Source: Baylisascaris procyonis (taxonomy: Eukaryota > Nematoda > Chromadorea > Rhabditida > Ascarididae). Taken from it: DNA of 64,000 nt. Made by a program: the position numbers and the translations under genes. The stretch lies in assembly GCA_037389465.1 (NCBI GenBank), contig JAZARR010000213.1, forward strand, positions 2,217,501 through 2,281,500, read 5' to 3'. The notes beneath the pieces are model-generated. The model ran no database searches and was not told where the DNA came from. It saw only the letters and a list, made by a program, of their open reading frames with translations. Positions 38,401-48,410 of the stretch are shown one piece after another. Position 1 is the stretch's first letter; every line of letters begins with the position of its first letter.

Positions 38401-39624
38401 TTGTAAATATAAATAAAAAATTTAAAAAAAATTATAAATATATGCAAAAGGTTTCTTCTTTTTTTGAAGGAATTCGTTGGTGATGGTTGGTGTGATTTTC
38501 AAAATAATCGTGGTTATTGTGGTTGGGATAATGGAGATTGTTGTGCAAGTACGGTAAGAGGAGGACGTGTTCGACTAATGTTCCCAACTTTATGCACTTC
38601 ACAGCTATGTCAATGCATTGATCCGTTCGCAATCGAGAATACACACATGCCACATCCACACAACGCAAATATTACTATCAAGTTGGTTTTCAGACTTATT
38701 TATTTTACTATTAAGTTTGCTCCCAGGCTTATTTATTTAACTATCAATTTGTTTCCAAGCTTATCTATCTTACTATCAAGTTTGTTCCCAGGCTTATTTA
38801 CCATTCGTACCGCTTATGAAAACCTTTACGATCGCATTTCATCGTTTCGATTACCTGTTGATTAATTTCTGGAATAAGGGAGAGTGTGGAAAAGGATTGA
38901 AGAAATCAACGAGTAAAATGACTGAAACCATAAAATCGTACTCTTGGATCTTGAAAGATCTCTTCGATCATTTCTTTTAAGAATCGCCATATAAATTCCA
39001 GACTTAAAATTCAAGATATTTATTTAAAATACTATTTAAATAAAGATAATTGCAAAAATAAACCGCAAAAATTAGAAAAAAAAAGACTATGCAAATGAAT
39101 TATTTAGAAAATATTTTCATAAAATTTTTAATTAGATTTAAAAAGGAAAACGAACGTTTATATAATAAAGTTTCATTTTTTTAAAGTTTTATATTATCGA
39201 AGTTCGAGAGATGCGACTATGACTTAATATTTAATTATTCATATTATAGATCTAATATAGCCATATAAGGCACCTATCCTTTAAACAAAAGATTATTAAA
39301 CAAAGGAATATTTATAGCTCTCTACGAGAACGGAAATCGGCGATCAAACGTGCGGCAAGACTCTTTCATCGACATTTACATTCACTAAGTGAACTACGAG
39401 AATTATTGGAACGTTTCGCATCAGTTGATGGTTCAATTCCGATGGCCGCCGATTCAGTAGCACTTTTACGTCATGCACGTCATATTGAACATCGACTATT
39501 CGGTAATCTCAATAAGCATTTTAGAATTAAAAATCTCTCAAAAGCGATAAATTTTGAACGTATTATGCGTTCAGTGAAAGATGCATTATATTGGAGGCAA
39601 AAACAATTCTATAATAAAGTTTAA
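17258..39624 (+). CDS. Pappalysin (PAPP-A-type metalloprotease), 29 exons, complete
   Basis: Exons: 17258-17364, 18213-18421, 19289-19424, 20011-20122, 20794-21016, 21806-21995, 22354-22431, 22916-23069, 23550-23695, 24277-24584, 25002-25127, 25608-25780, 26602-26764, 28945-29162, 29738-29800, 30216-30388, 31102-31328, 31693-31889, 32225-32432, 32761-32946, 33784-33887, 34573-34816, 34908-34972, 35375-35538, 36523-36682, 37220-37352, 37864-38045, 38470-38681, 39318-39624. All junction phases agree; the total is 4968 nt, 1655 residues, close to vertebrate PAPP-A (about 1630). Order: signal peptide, furin-like RIRRR (46-50), laminin-G-like module, LNR1-2, M43 protease domain with HEIGHVLGLWH (521-531) and Met-turn NFMSY (591-595), beta-rich central part, CGDG/DGDGC module, sushi modules, LNR3, tail. 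In vertebrates the family cleaves IGF-binding proteins outside cells; the nematode substrate is unknown. Exon 1 is the least certain. Introns 4 and 16 use GC donors, and intron 13 hosts PDRG1 antisense. Confidence 0.93.
20119..20126 (+). promoter_or_regulatory. GC-AG splice donor, pappalysin intron 4
   Basis: Exon 4 ends AAACAG at 20122 and the intron begins GCAATT. No GT nearby keeps the conserved GARVAKSRKQ-SGAIYS reading, which has the same length as the matching vertebrate segment. A GT at 20102-20103 would delete seven residues. Confidence 0.75.
20601..20660. repeat. 21-bp tandem repeat, three units, intron 4 of pappalysin
   Basis: The unit AGATGAACAAATAATCTTTCA is repeated head to tail at 20601, 20622 and 20643; the third copy is cut short. 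It lies in the intron that starts with the GC donor, about 130 bp before the acceptor at 20794. Confidence 0.9.
21806..25127 (+). CDS. Pappalysin LNR1-LNR2 and catalytic zinc domain
   Basis: Exons 6-11. Exon 6 carries CGQTVCDNPQ, the segment that opens the proteolytic part in vertebrate PAPP-A. Exons 7-8 give EQIDAQHTAL, NSSLRRK and the first Lin-Notch repeat (CDIEC...GDDGGDC); exon 9 gives the second (RCDVEC...WDNGECC). Exon 10 holds the metzincin signature HEIGHVLGLWHVHHGVSE: three zinc-ligand histidines (521, 525, 531) and the catalytic glutamate 522 are all present. Exon 11 contains NTPYRNFMSYA, the Met-turn. No catalytic residue is missing, so an active protease is expected (inference). 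Confidence 0.93.
23435..23472. repeat. (TA)n microsatellite, pappalysin intron 8
   Basis: This is an alternating TA run about 75 bp upstream of exon 9. Confidence 0.9.
24801..24835. repeat. 35-bp perfect palindrome in pappalysin intron 10
   Basis: AAACAGGTAAATAGCCG (24801-24817) is followed by a single A and then its exact reverse complement CGGCTATTTACCTGTTT (24819-24835). A transcript could fold into a 17-bp stem. Each arm contains an ACAG|GTAAAT donor-like string, one per strand. Confidence 0.9.
25608..32946 (+). CDS. Pappalysin central region and CGDG/DGDGC module
   Basis: Exons 12-20. Exon 12 (CSNTFTSQQVARMHCYADM) closes the protease domain. Exons 13-16 are beta-strand-rich and match the fibronectin/beta-sandwich part of vertebrate pappalysins in spacing. 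Exon 16 (30216-30388) ends GATAG|GCAAAT, a GC donor; the join to exon 17 restores IIDR-TINEGTRYEY without a gap against the vertebrate protein. Exon 17 encodes CGDGKRIENEECDDGN and DGDGC, the cysteine motif also found in DUF4215-type repeats, and exon 18 continues with YDGDGECEPFE. Exons 19-20 end with ...CS|G. Within this span, intron 13 (26765-28944) contains the PDRG1 gene on the other strand, and 29194-29260 is a (TTAAT)n tract just after exon 14. Confidence 0.9.
27682..28320 (-). CDS. PDRG1: PDRG1 (p53 and DNA damage-regulated protein 1), prefoldin-like, nested antisense
   Basis: There are two exons on the - strand, 28320-28132 and 27894-27682, encoding 133 residues, the same length as human PDRG1. 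Exon 1 gives a coiled-coil start (LSEYEQLGQSIIMGKRALVE, then LDKRRQKCREAIRVLRN); exon 2 gives a short beta part (WVCLSNTTFIKFP) and the second helix (KKRVDELKQMEG), ending GFKLKP. PDRG1 is a beta-type subunit of the R2TP/prefoldin-like complex that assists assembly of RNA polymerases and PIKK kinases. The gene lies wholly inside intron 13 of pappalysin. The 237-bp intron (28131-27895) starts GC, is divisible by three and has no in-frame stop, so a 212-residue read-through product is possible. GT alternatives create stops at the acceptor, hence the GC donor call. Confidence 0.88.
   Translation of the reverse strand: MDDDGSMIDPLEASPSKLVDRLSEYEQLGQSIIMGKRALVELDKRRQKCREAIRVLRNKAKKQASKILFIKIPHFFPHRIKPLLPLSVQIFIESWLVGIAGLNYGLKVVTDDSILASFFLKGEEGRLPVFERVDLITMFYLKGDKSWVCLSNTTFIKFPTHQSTTFIEDDIKTINSTIDSTRNELKKRVDELKQMEGNKDLEALGFKLKPIC
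28127..28135 (-). promoter_or_regulatory. GC-AG splice donor, PDRG1 intron
   Basis: On the - strand exon 1 ends AAACAG at 28132 and the intron begins GCGAGT. The GT four bases further on (GCGA|GTAAG) would leave phase 1 and meet a stop after any usable acceptor, so GC is preferred. Confidence 0.6.
29194..29260. repeat. (TTAAT)n pentanucleotide repeat
   Basis: About 13 units of TTAAT/AATTT lie 30 bp downstream of the pappalysin exon 14 donor, inside the intron. Confidence 0.9.
30385..30392 (+). promoter_or_regulatory. GC-AG splice donor, pappalysin intron 16
   Basis: Exon 16 ends GATAG at 30388 and the intron begins GCAAAT. There is no alternative GT before the in-frame stop at about 30411, and the phase 2 to phase 2 join to 31102 is exact. 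Confidence 0.75.
32953..33345. repeat. 27-bp minisatellite in pappalysin intron 20
   Basis: Units of exactly 27 bp (GAAAAGTRC followed by 18 variable bases) start at 32975, 33002, 33029, 33056, 33083, 33110, 33137, 33164, 33191 and 33218 and continue, more degraded, to about 33345. Alternate units are more alike, so the higher-order period is 54 bp. Because 27 is divisible by three and the unit lacks stops in several frames, open frames of 139-166 codons arise on both strands. The array begins within about 10 bp of the exon 20 donor (32946) but is not in the exon's frame: read-through hits TAA at once. Confidence 0.85.
33784..39624 (+). CDS. Pappalysin sushi (CCP) modules, LNR3 and C-terminal tail
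   Basis: Exons 21-29. Exons 21-27 (residues about 1133-1483) carry a series of cysteine-paired sushi modules with typical C...W...C ends (GEWTGDTNVICEP, GLWSLPEAFCQ, GVWIGQACHPVTC, GMWSQRFQC); in vertebrates these modules mediate cell-surface binding. Exon 28 (38470-38681) is the third Lin-Notch repeat (GDGWCDF...WDNGDCC). Exon 29 (39318-39624) adds about 102 residues rich in Arg, Lys, His and Leu with no cysteine, which I do not know from vertebrate PAPP-A. Stop TAA at 39622-39624. Confidence 0.9.
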
Positions 39625-39681
39625 ATAATTTCGTTGAATATATTCCACATAATTGTATCACAATACAAAAAAAAAACGCTT

Positions 39682-39687
39682 AATAAA
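39682..39687 (+). terminator. Polyadenylation signal, pappalysin
   Basis: An AATAAA lies 58 bp after the stop codon, the first such hexamer downstream. Confidence 0.5.
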
Positions 39688-39689
39688 AC

Positions 39690-41400
39690 TGCCTAACTAT
39701 TGAAGTGAATCGTTATTGTTCGCATTCGAAAGTAATAAAAGATATTCGATATTCGCATCGAATCTATACAATTGAAACTTTTGTTGTGAATCTGTTCACA
39801 TATGGAAGAAGCCTTTTTTTGTAATCTGTAGTTTTTTTTTTAATATTTTAAATATTGGGTAGAAATAAACGATCTACCCAGATGAATTGCAAAAAGCATA
39901 TATCACGTTTGCCAATCCTTCTTGTCCATTCGCCCATTTGACTTCAACAAATGGTAGAGTGAACAAATTATATAAATAAGTACAAGTGGATGGGTGAGTG
40001 AGCTGTGATTTAAACCTTTCTATCTTTAGATGACCCGACAATAGCTGAAAAACAAATTGCTTTTTTGCAAACTTGCGTTTATCAAGCATGTTATGTCATG
40101 ATCGTGTCTGTGGGTGTCTATTTGCCAGCTGTATGGTAGTTTAGCATCAAGAACTGCAGATCCTGAACCCGGAAACAAAGTTAGAAAACTTGGCTGATGT
40201 AGTGGTGATGCACCATATCAACCTTCAATTGATGGCTTCGAAAAGAACTCTAAATGCCTAAAAATGTCAAAAAGTTTTGCATACATTTTGCAGTTCATTT
40301 GAATTGCATCAAACATTAATTGGGTTGGAAAAAACACGAAAGTTTTCCAGAATATTGTCGCAGCAATTGGGTTTAATTATAAAAAGAATTGCATTATTAC
40401 ACAAGTTCAATTATTTGCTGCTAATTTATGAAAACGGTTGGTCACATGGGGTGGAATATAAAAGCACATATCGCGGCACTTCTTCTAACGTTCTTCTTCA
40501 CAGATGTTGAGCGTAAGTGGGAGGTACAACCTTGACACCTTCTTGTTCACATCTATGATGTTTTTTCAATGTTTTGTAAATTTTCTCATCACGTAATTGG
40601 CACATTGCCAGCTTTGGGCAATTTGCCAAAAACAATAACTACTAAAAAAAATTTTCGGAGTCAATTGGGATTATCAATCAAGGAGTGCATGCTTCTATTC
40701 GGAATTCTCAATCAATTCCTTATAGAATAGACGATTTCATAAAAAAATTGCAATCGTTGATGTGAATCGTTATTCAACAACAACCACAACAACAACAGGA
40801 AACGCAGATGCGCCAAACTTCAATATTACAACAGCGAAGGCATACGTCATGAATATCTTCCTTTTCGACCATTTCCTTTCGTATTTTGTGTCCCATATCG
40901 TTTCATCAAGCACACCATAACTACTGATTTTTTCAATTCATTGCTATAATATTGCGCTACAATTGTTCAAAATTTGAATTTTGGGGTCTCGTAGCGAATA
41001 ATTGTTGTCGGTTGATTGTTTCGTTTATAAGTAAAACGCGCCAAGCATTCAATATTTATAGATATGCAAACTTTTCATTGCAGAATGCGTTTATTTTAAT
41101 ATATTTGCATAGGTGTGATTCTTAATTAGTTGTGGTGATATTTGTAGGCTAATTAGTAATATTGATATATCTATCAGCCAAAGGAAGTGAATACGTTTTA
41201 AAGCTGAAAATGGAAAGCGCATTCTCATCGAACAATGCCTTTTTTTTCTCAGAATTAAAAAAAAAAATTCTTTTTATAAAATTTTCCATCATGTAGGATT
41301 TGCGTCAAGTCTTTTGAAATGTTCCCCCAGCGTCTTTATGCTGGCTAGAAGAATTAAATGATGGAATAATAAAAATTCAACATTTTCTAATTCAATCAGA
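39690..41400. other. Intergenic, pappalysin to ANKRD49
   Basis: About 1.7 kb of AT-rich sequence with no supported exon on either strand. The end (about 41398) is a TTCAATCAG that could be a trans-splice acceptor for the next gene, 15 bp before its ATG. Confidence 0.5.
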
Positions 41401-41414
41401 CGGTAAAAACGACA

Positions 41415-44400
41415 ATGGAGGAATCAGAAGATGAGCATATGGAAGGAGGAGATCACGATAGTGGGCATATGCATTGTGGCAATGATACAGATGGCTCCGG
41501 TGAATCAACTGATTCCCTTCCGGCATTACCTGATGTAAGCGTTTGTTGCGCATTTATTCAAAAATATTATCGAATTAGTCGCTAACTCAAAGATAGAAGC
41601 GATCATAGTGTATGCCGAAGACTTTTAGTAATTTTCATGCAAGATTTTTGTAGTTTTAAATGACAAAATCTTGAAAGAAATTTGGAAACGCAAAAATTTT
41701 ACTCTCTTCTTAAGCAGAAATAAATGTGAACAACAATATTTACAACAGAATAGGTCGTAAAGGCGATTCGTAGTGAGATCATAGACATATATTTATCGTT
41801 CAAATCATAGGCGATGCTTTATAGAAAAAAAAGACTGTTTTGATCGAGTGCACTGAAATAAATATGCAGGATTGGGGGTTCATTGAGCAGTTGAATCTAT
41901 ACTGACAACAGTTGAAGATGGTTTATTGCCGATTCAGAAATTCAGAAATAATTTCAACAACAACTTTGGTTATTTTTGTGGATGATTCCACCCGCAGAAA
42001 TTTTTTCTGCATCCGCAAGAAATCAATTCTAAATAGCCTTACCTCTAATCCACAAAATTTTATATTAATCCTATATAATTTCATCTAGTTTAGTTAGAAT
42101 CTTCTTCCATTTAAATCAACGTTTTAAGCGATATACACGTACACTAATGCGATAAGACAACAACTTTTCAAAAATTGCTAATGCAGTGCAATTTTATGTG
42201 AATATGACAGAGTACAATAGCATGAACAATGTGAAGATGGTCACGTAACGAAATAAAACGTTTCTCAACCCTCTAGCCTCTTGAGGAGTCCTCCGTTTTG
42301 AAAGCCCATAGCCTTCGCACAAAATTTTCGCTGCGCAACTTCCTACAGGGCTCGCCGACGTGGAAAGCTTTGCGCTTCCATTTGTAATATATGATTGATC
42401 ACATTATGTAGCAGGAAATATCTCAATAATGTACCCACCAACGAGGGTACTCTTTTGTGTACTGAAATAATTACTCACTTACTGTATCGGTTGTGCTTCG
42501 CATGAGTCATTTGAATCGCTTATTTTAACGAGTATTTAGAAGATGAGAATTAAATTTTATTAGACAGATGCATTGGAGAGAATACGAGATGAAAAGAAGC
42601 GTGGAATGTTTGTATCGGGATGGGAAGAAGACGACGAGGGTATTGCCGAAAAGAATCCTGAAGATCCTGCTGAGCAAATGTTAACTGCCGCTGAAACGGG
42701 CAATATTGCTTTATTGAAGGAACTTTATCGACGTGATTCTTCGTTGCTTCAAGTTAGTGCTTGTTCCTATGAAAATCGGGAAGAAAAAGATGACCGAATT
42801 AAGCTTAGCTATTGTTTCCTGAATCAGGGTTTCATCCCATTCTCGTTTAGTGTTTTTAGATTGCATCTAGTGTTATCTATAATCAAAATTTAATCGCTTT
42901 AGTATTTCCATAACGCTGAATGCTGTCATCTGCACAGATTGCCAAAAAAATCTTCAATTGCTTTTTTTCTGATGTTTTCAGTCGTTTCCGATAATGCGTT
43001 ATGGCTTCAAAATATATACATATAAATGATGACGAAAAAATTTTTGTTTTATGTGTTAGTCGAAAAGTGAAAATGGAATTTAATGTTTCGTTTATCAATT
43101 ATAATACTTTACAAAATTTCAGTCATATTTTTTTGCATATGCAAAATTGTTAGATTTTAGATCCATTTCGCGTAGAAATTTTTAGTAAAAGGAATGATGT
43201 GCTGCAATTTTTTTGTAAAAGGCGATAGACGGATTCTGCCTTTCCTCCTTTTTGTTCCATCACTCCATCTCCACCTCACCCTCGACAATATTTGTGCCAA
43301 TATTATTGAAGAGGTGTAGAACCAAGAAGATGCGATAGTTTTCCTGGCAGACAATTCAGAGATGTTCGTTTGAGTGAAGTCTTATTATAAGCATCGATCA
43401 CTTCAGTTGATCATTATGTAAGTGATTATAGGCTCGTGATTGCGACAATTATACTCCATTGCATCGTGCAGCCTATAGTGGGCATATTGATGCAGTACGA
43501 TATTTGTTGTCGGTTGGAGGGGATCCCGAACTACGAACAGAGAATGGTTGGACAGTGATTCATTGTGCAGCATTTTGGGCATGCTATGATATTGTAGCGA
43601 TGTTACTGTCACATGGTGTCGATGTGAACAGTAAAACAAATGGTAATTTAACACCGTTACATTTGGCGATCAATTCGACTGAAGATTCGGAAAAAGTTTT
43701 CCACACTGTACGATATCTACTTGAGGCACCAGGTTTGTTGACTCTGAATTCTGTGATGTTTTCAATGAGTAAAGGAAGTGATGGGAAATATATGTTGGCA
43801 GTGGTGTGGACTTCTGCAAGAACAAGGGTTTTTACTCTGAGAGGGATCCAGTGGTGAAAAGATTAAGCTCTAAGACCATATCTTTGTATGATTTATTAAA
43901 TGCAGATGCTTAGAGCAGAGGCATGTACTGGATTTTTTGACGGAATAGGAGATCAGCAGGCTGCAAATTTTGCGTTCTGCCAAATATGCCAATGGTTAAG
44001 GATGATCAATTCGATGTTTAGGAATTTATTGTTTGCTATTGAACAGTTGGCTGGCTATATACTGGCTTGTACTGAGGTTATATATACTTCATTAAAAATT
44101 TACTGTGGCACTGAGGTTATACCAGCTACGGAGGTCGGCTTAGGTAAGAGTGATACCGTGGCTTTAAATGAAGGACATGAAATTTACTGCAAGTTTTCAT
44201 CATGCGTATACGTATTTAATTATGAATAAGGTCGCTAATGAACACGTGGGTCATAATGATGTTTGTTGGTTTGAATGTCAAAAATGGAGAGCAATGCACT
44301 ATGGGATAGGCCATTTCTTGCTAGCAAAGTTGTATTAGCACAGAGATCAAACGTTATTTACGGGAGTTAATCAGCCACATATCATGTGATATTAATGTGT

Positions 44401-44719
44401 GAAATTCAAAATTTATACAAAAGAGAATCCTGGAGGTCAGCTGCCATCTTCAGATCGAAAGAAAACATTTTCCGGTCCTCGGTTACCAATTTTCCTCATG
44501 GTACTCTTAGTGGCTGGTTTTCTTTGGTTATTTGTCTTATTGGATGGTACATTTATAGGGCATGAATAGGATATGAGCAGGATGATGGTATAGAAATTAT
44601 TAAATTCAGGTATCGACGCATCGGCAGTATCAAATGCCGGTGATACACCGATAATGTTGGCAAAACGAACATCACCTCGAGTGTACGAAATAATTGAGCG
44701 TTACCTCCACAGGCGTTAA
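41415..44719 (+). CDS. ANKRD49: Ankyrin repeat protein, ANKRD49 orthologue, four exons
   Basis: Exons 41415-41534, 42564-42752, 43432-43732 and 44610-44719 give 239 residues, the length of human ANKRD49. All introns are GT-AG with consistent phases (0, 0, 1). The N-terminus is acidic and His/Ser-rich (MEESEDEHMEGGDHDSGHMH). The linker FVSGWEEDDEGIAEKNPEDP matches the family's tryptophan/acidic motif. Ankyrin repeats follow from about residue 70: NYTPLHRAAYSGHIDAVRYL, then NGWTVIHCAAFWACYDIV, NLTPLHLAIN and GDTPIMLAKR. Vertebrate ANKRD49 is nuclear and linked to transcription and germ-cell maintenance; the role in nematodes is unknown. A possible trans-splice acceptor sits at about 41398. An AATAAA at 44816 is a plausible poly(A) signal. 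Confidence 0.92.
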
Positions 44720-44815
44720 CGATACAATCTTCCTTCTCCCTCCGATTTGTGTGCCTTTCTTCATTTTATGTTGTCTGCCACTTTGGTATTCTAAAAATGT
44801 CTGAGAATAGTTAAT

Positions 44816-44821
44816 AATAAA
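44816..44821 (+). terminator. Polyadenylation signal, ANKRD49
   Basis: An AATAAA lies about 97 bp after the TAA stop. Confidence 0.4.
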
Positions 44822-45347
44822 AATGAACAGACATTGCGAATCAGTTATTACGAATGTTTCTTCTGAAATTTTCCGGTGATTTATCTTTGATTTTTCTGAT
44901 TTCCTGGCATCCTTATAATTAACTTTTATCTTCCGGGAACTAAAGATCTAGGTGCTTTGATATATCCATTGCACTAATTATTCATTATTTTTAGATATCT
45001 TTGCACATCTTGACCAAAAGTTATTGATGAAATTGTCGAAGAGGTGAGATGGAGAGGGAGAAAAGGGGTTATCGAACGAATGATTAAGGGAAGTATTTAA
45101 TATTGTGCGGTTTATTGGAATTAAATGTACTAAATAATCACAGCATAATAGACAAAGAATTAAACAGAATGGAACTTTGATTTTAATTTGTGAAATACAC
45201 TACTGCAAAAAATGTCACATTGGGTCTTTGTTGGGTTATGGCAGCACGAGTCTTACTGCGATGGCTGAAAATAGTAAATAGTTTTAATAGTACCCTTCGG
45301 GCACCTATCATCTCTCATTGTTACATATTTGCTGTTATTTTCAAGGC

Positions 45348-45464
<117 letters not shown>

Positions 45465-46462
45465 TATATGTACGTGTTATGTATATAGTGCAAGGATGTT
45501 TATATGTGAAGCAACGTGCTAATGTTTTCTCTTTGAAAGTGGGAAACTTCTCGTCTGCGTTGGATATCGTCGAGCTAGAGAGATTGTATGTTGGATGGCA
45601 GCTGTATCTTTTGCGGTGATAAAAACTTCGGATGAATTTTTCTCAGTATCGCCCGTCATCCCGCGTGTTTGTTCGTGAAAAAAAAAAATTTGCATATTTG
45701 AAATGAAATGCGAAATTAAAAATAGCATTTATAAAGCGATTCTTTTGCAATCAAACCATTAAAAAAACAATTAGCTGATCGAAGTTGTCATTTTATGATG
45801 TTTACTTGCATAAACAGATTACTTCATTTACATGTGTTGATGAAAAGGAGGAAGGAAGCAATCAGTTGCCATTCTTTCTTCCTCTATGGAAGTGTTTCCT
45901 TTTTGCAATTGATGTATCCACTTATATCATTCATTCTGTTTGTTTTGCAAGTCTTTTTATATTTATATTATACTGCCAATTTTTGAAATCGTCGCTTAAC
46001 CAAAGGGATATCGCTATATTTCGCGTTAATCTTCATTCAAATAGCACATAATTAACACACAATTTGAATAATAAAAAAAAAAAAAAATTGTAAAAATTTG
46101 AATTTTGCAAAGAAATTTCAATTTCTTTTAAAGTGAAGAATTATTTCAAAAAAAAAAAAAAAAAAATACAATAAAATTTAGCTGCAACGTTTCACAATGA
46201 TTGCGCAAAATGTCTCATCGATTTTAACGTTGTGCTTTCTTTCTTTTTTTAATCAAATATTCATTGATTGAGCACATAAAAGTGTTGTAATTAATTTATT
46301 CATTTTATTAAATTAAATTCTTTACAGTGGTAAATGAATTTAATCATTTTATTTGTTAATTCATGTAAATTTTCGTTGCAAATTTTGCAATTTGTTTTGC
46401 TAATATTATTATTATTATTATTTTTTTTTAACAAAATATCAAAATCGTTCACATTGTGGTGA

Positions 46463-46828
46463 TTAATGGTTCTTTGCAATTGTCTTTTGCAAATTTGACG
46501 GTGTTATTTGTTGCATTATTGAATAACCTAATTGTTTTTGAATATATAATCGATTTGCAGCATATGTTGCATTTTGTAAAAATTCAATAAATTCGTTGCA
46601 TTCGATTTTATGTGTTGGCACGCTTTTTTCAAGTGTAGAATGGATATCACTATTGACGTATCTATATATATATATTTTTGAAGATATATCAACTACTGCA
46701 TGAGCTAGTAAGCTTCTGGTGTTATCATCGATTTTTTTTTTGAGAAGCTTTTCTTTGTAGATGAAATAATTGTTAATTTTTATGCTTGATAGGTTTCTTT
46801 TCTTAGTCAAGTGAATAAAAATATTCAT
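46463..46828 (-). CDS. Hypothetical protein, 121 aa, unrecognised
   Basis: One uninterrupted frame on the - strand with a helical, charged character: KKIDDNTRSLLAHAVVDISS near residue 30, and later KIECNEFIEFLQNATYAANR and LYIQKQLGYSIMQQITPSN. A TA-rich run in the middle encodes KIYIYR and includes an ATATAG that could be an acceptor, so part of the frame may be intronic. I do not recognise a family and no partner exon is evident. It lies between two + strand genes. It could be a small real gene or chance. Confidence 0.33.
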   Translation of the reverse strand: MNIFIHLTKKRNLSSIKINNYFIYKEKLLKKKIDDNTRSLLAHAVVDISSKIYIYRYVNSDIHSTLEKSVPTHKIECNEFIEFLQNATYAANRLYIQKQLGYSIMQQITPSNLQKTIAKNH

Positions 46829-47259
46829 TTCTTCTTAGAAATATTGAAATTAATGAAAAGGTTATAGCTGAGTTGAGGTTTAGGTATTAGAGAAACGTAT
46901 CAACACTGCGGTGCGTTCCAAAAAAAGGTTCATTTTAATTCCCATATGGTCTGATGTGAAATCGAAAAAGCGTTTATCGGCTTCATCTAGCTATTAGTGG
47001 ATGCTCTTTTCTTCGGCACTCCTTTGTCGCCTACCATCGTTGCCGGTTTGCAGCTATTAAATGCAAGTTTGCCATCCCTATAATGTATCGTTGAGCACCG
47101 ACTAGGATTAGCCGCTTTGCATGTGGATTATCGGATATCGATGATTCGATAATTGAATGACAGGTGAATGAAAAAAAAAAGAAAGTTAAATGATTGGCGC
47201 AAACCGTATTTTATGGGATGTCTATGCGTGATCGGTTACTGGAAGATTAAATAATAGTT

Positions 47260-47915
47260 TTGAGGATTGTTGTTGTCGTGCTTCCTTCACTTGACGTTAA
47301 TAAGTGTTTGTTTAAATATGAGAGCTTGAACGCAATTAATGTTTGTCGGCAATGTGAACCCTTTTTCGGCACGAATTGCACGAAGCTACACATATCACAC
47401 TTTTCTACAATTTTCTTTTCCTTCTTTTCCCATAAAGCAGCAAAGAACGCACATATCCGTGATCAGCTCATCGAGTTCTATAATGTCGTACCCAACTCAT
47501 CGAAATCGGAGACAAGAAATATTTTTTCAAACATTCCCTGTGCTACTACCCCCTTAGGATCGAAAAAATGCGATTTTTGGGAATTTTTTTCTCGGCTCCT
47601 TTTCGCCCATGGGTGGTCGTCTATATACCATTCGAGAGGTCTCGGCGAGCTAATGAGAAATCTGGGGGCCGTTTTTGCTCATGTCAAATATCGAATGAGA
47701 ACCAGAACCCCCAAATTCCAAAAATCGAGATTTCAGGAATTCTGACCGGTCGATTCGGTTTCCAACTTTTCTCTCGAAATGTAATAAACTATACATCGTT
47801 TGATAGAGCTTTGAAAGTTGTATTGAAAGATGCAATCCATAGCTCCGTAGGCTTAACGGTTGCCGAGAAAAAAATCGCAAATATCAATTACAGTACCTAT
47901 GTTGATCGGGAATAG
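47260..47915. other. GC-richer segment of unknown nature
   Basis: This segment is less AT-rich than its flanks and open on both strands (161 codons + at 47260-47745; 76 codons - at 47650-47880), with no recognisable domain. It contains an inverted pair, CGATTTTTGGGAATT near 47571 and AATTCCAAAAATCG near 47712, about 130 bp apart with one base missing. It may be a foldback or decayed interspersed repeat. Confidence 0.3.
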
Positions 47916-48160
47916 AAGTGACGATACGAACTTAATAACTGTATACTAATTAAGGTTAGGTATAAAGTCTTAGAAAATGCTTGAAGGTTAATGCAATATC
48001 GTGTGCAACATAAGAATGCTTTAATTTGATTAAGTAAGGGGATTTAATTTCCAATCCTCTCATGATTGTTTCCTTATGTGGGGTATTTTTGAAGCAAAGT
48101 TTTAAAATTGCTTCGAATAAAAGTAGTTTAGGTTTGCCGATATTAGTGGTAATTGTTGCT

Positions 48161-48162
<2 letters not shown>

Positions 48163-48231
<69 letters not shown>

Positions 48232-48253
48232 TTATATATATTTATATTTATAT

Positions 48254-48288
<35 letters not shown>

Positions 48289-48302
48289 TATTTATTTATA
48301 TA
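48163..48302. repeat. (TA)n followed by (TTTA)n compound microsatellite
   Basis: About 60 bp of TA repeats grade into TTTATA and then TTTA units. The tract ends about 110 bp before the ATG of the next gene, and a TATTTTCAG (about 48334) lies between. Confidence 0.95.
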
Positions 48303-48410
48303 GATCTATCTTATTAAACATGTTATATTTTCAGGCTAATTTTCTATGAGATGTGATTTTTCATAAGAATCAATAGGAATTAATTGTGGTGAAATATTTA
48401 TTTATTCGCG

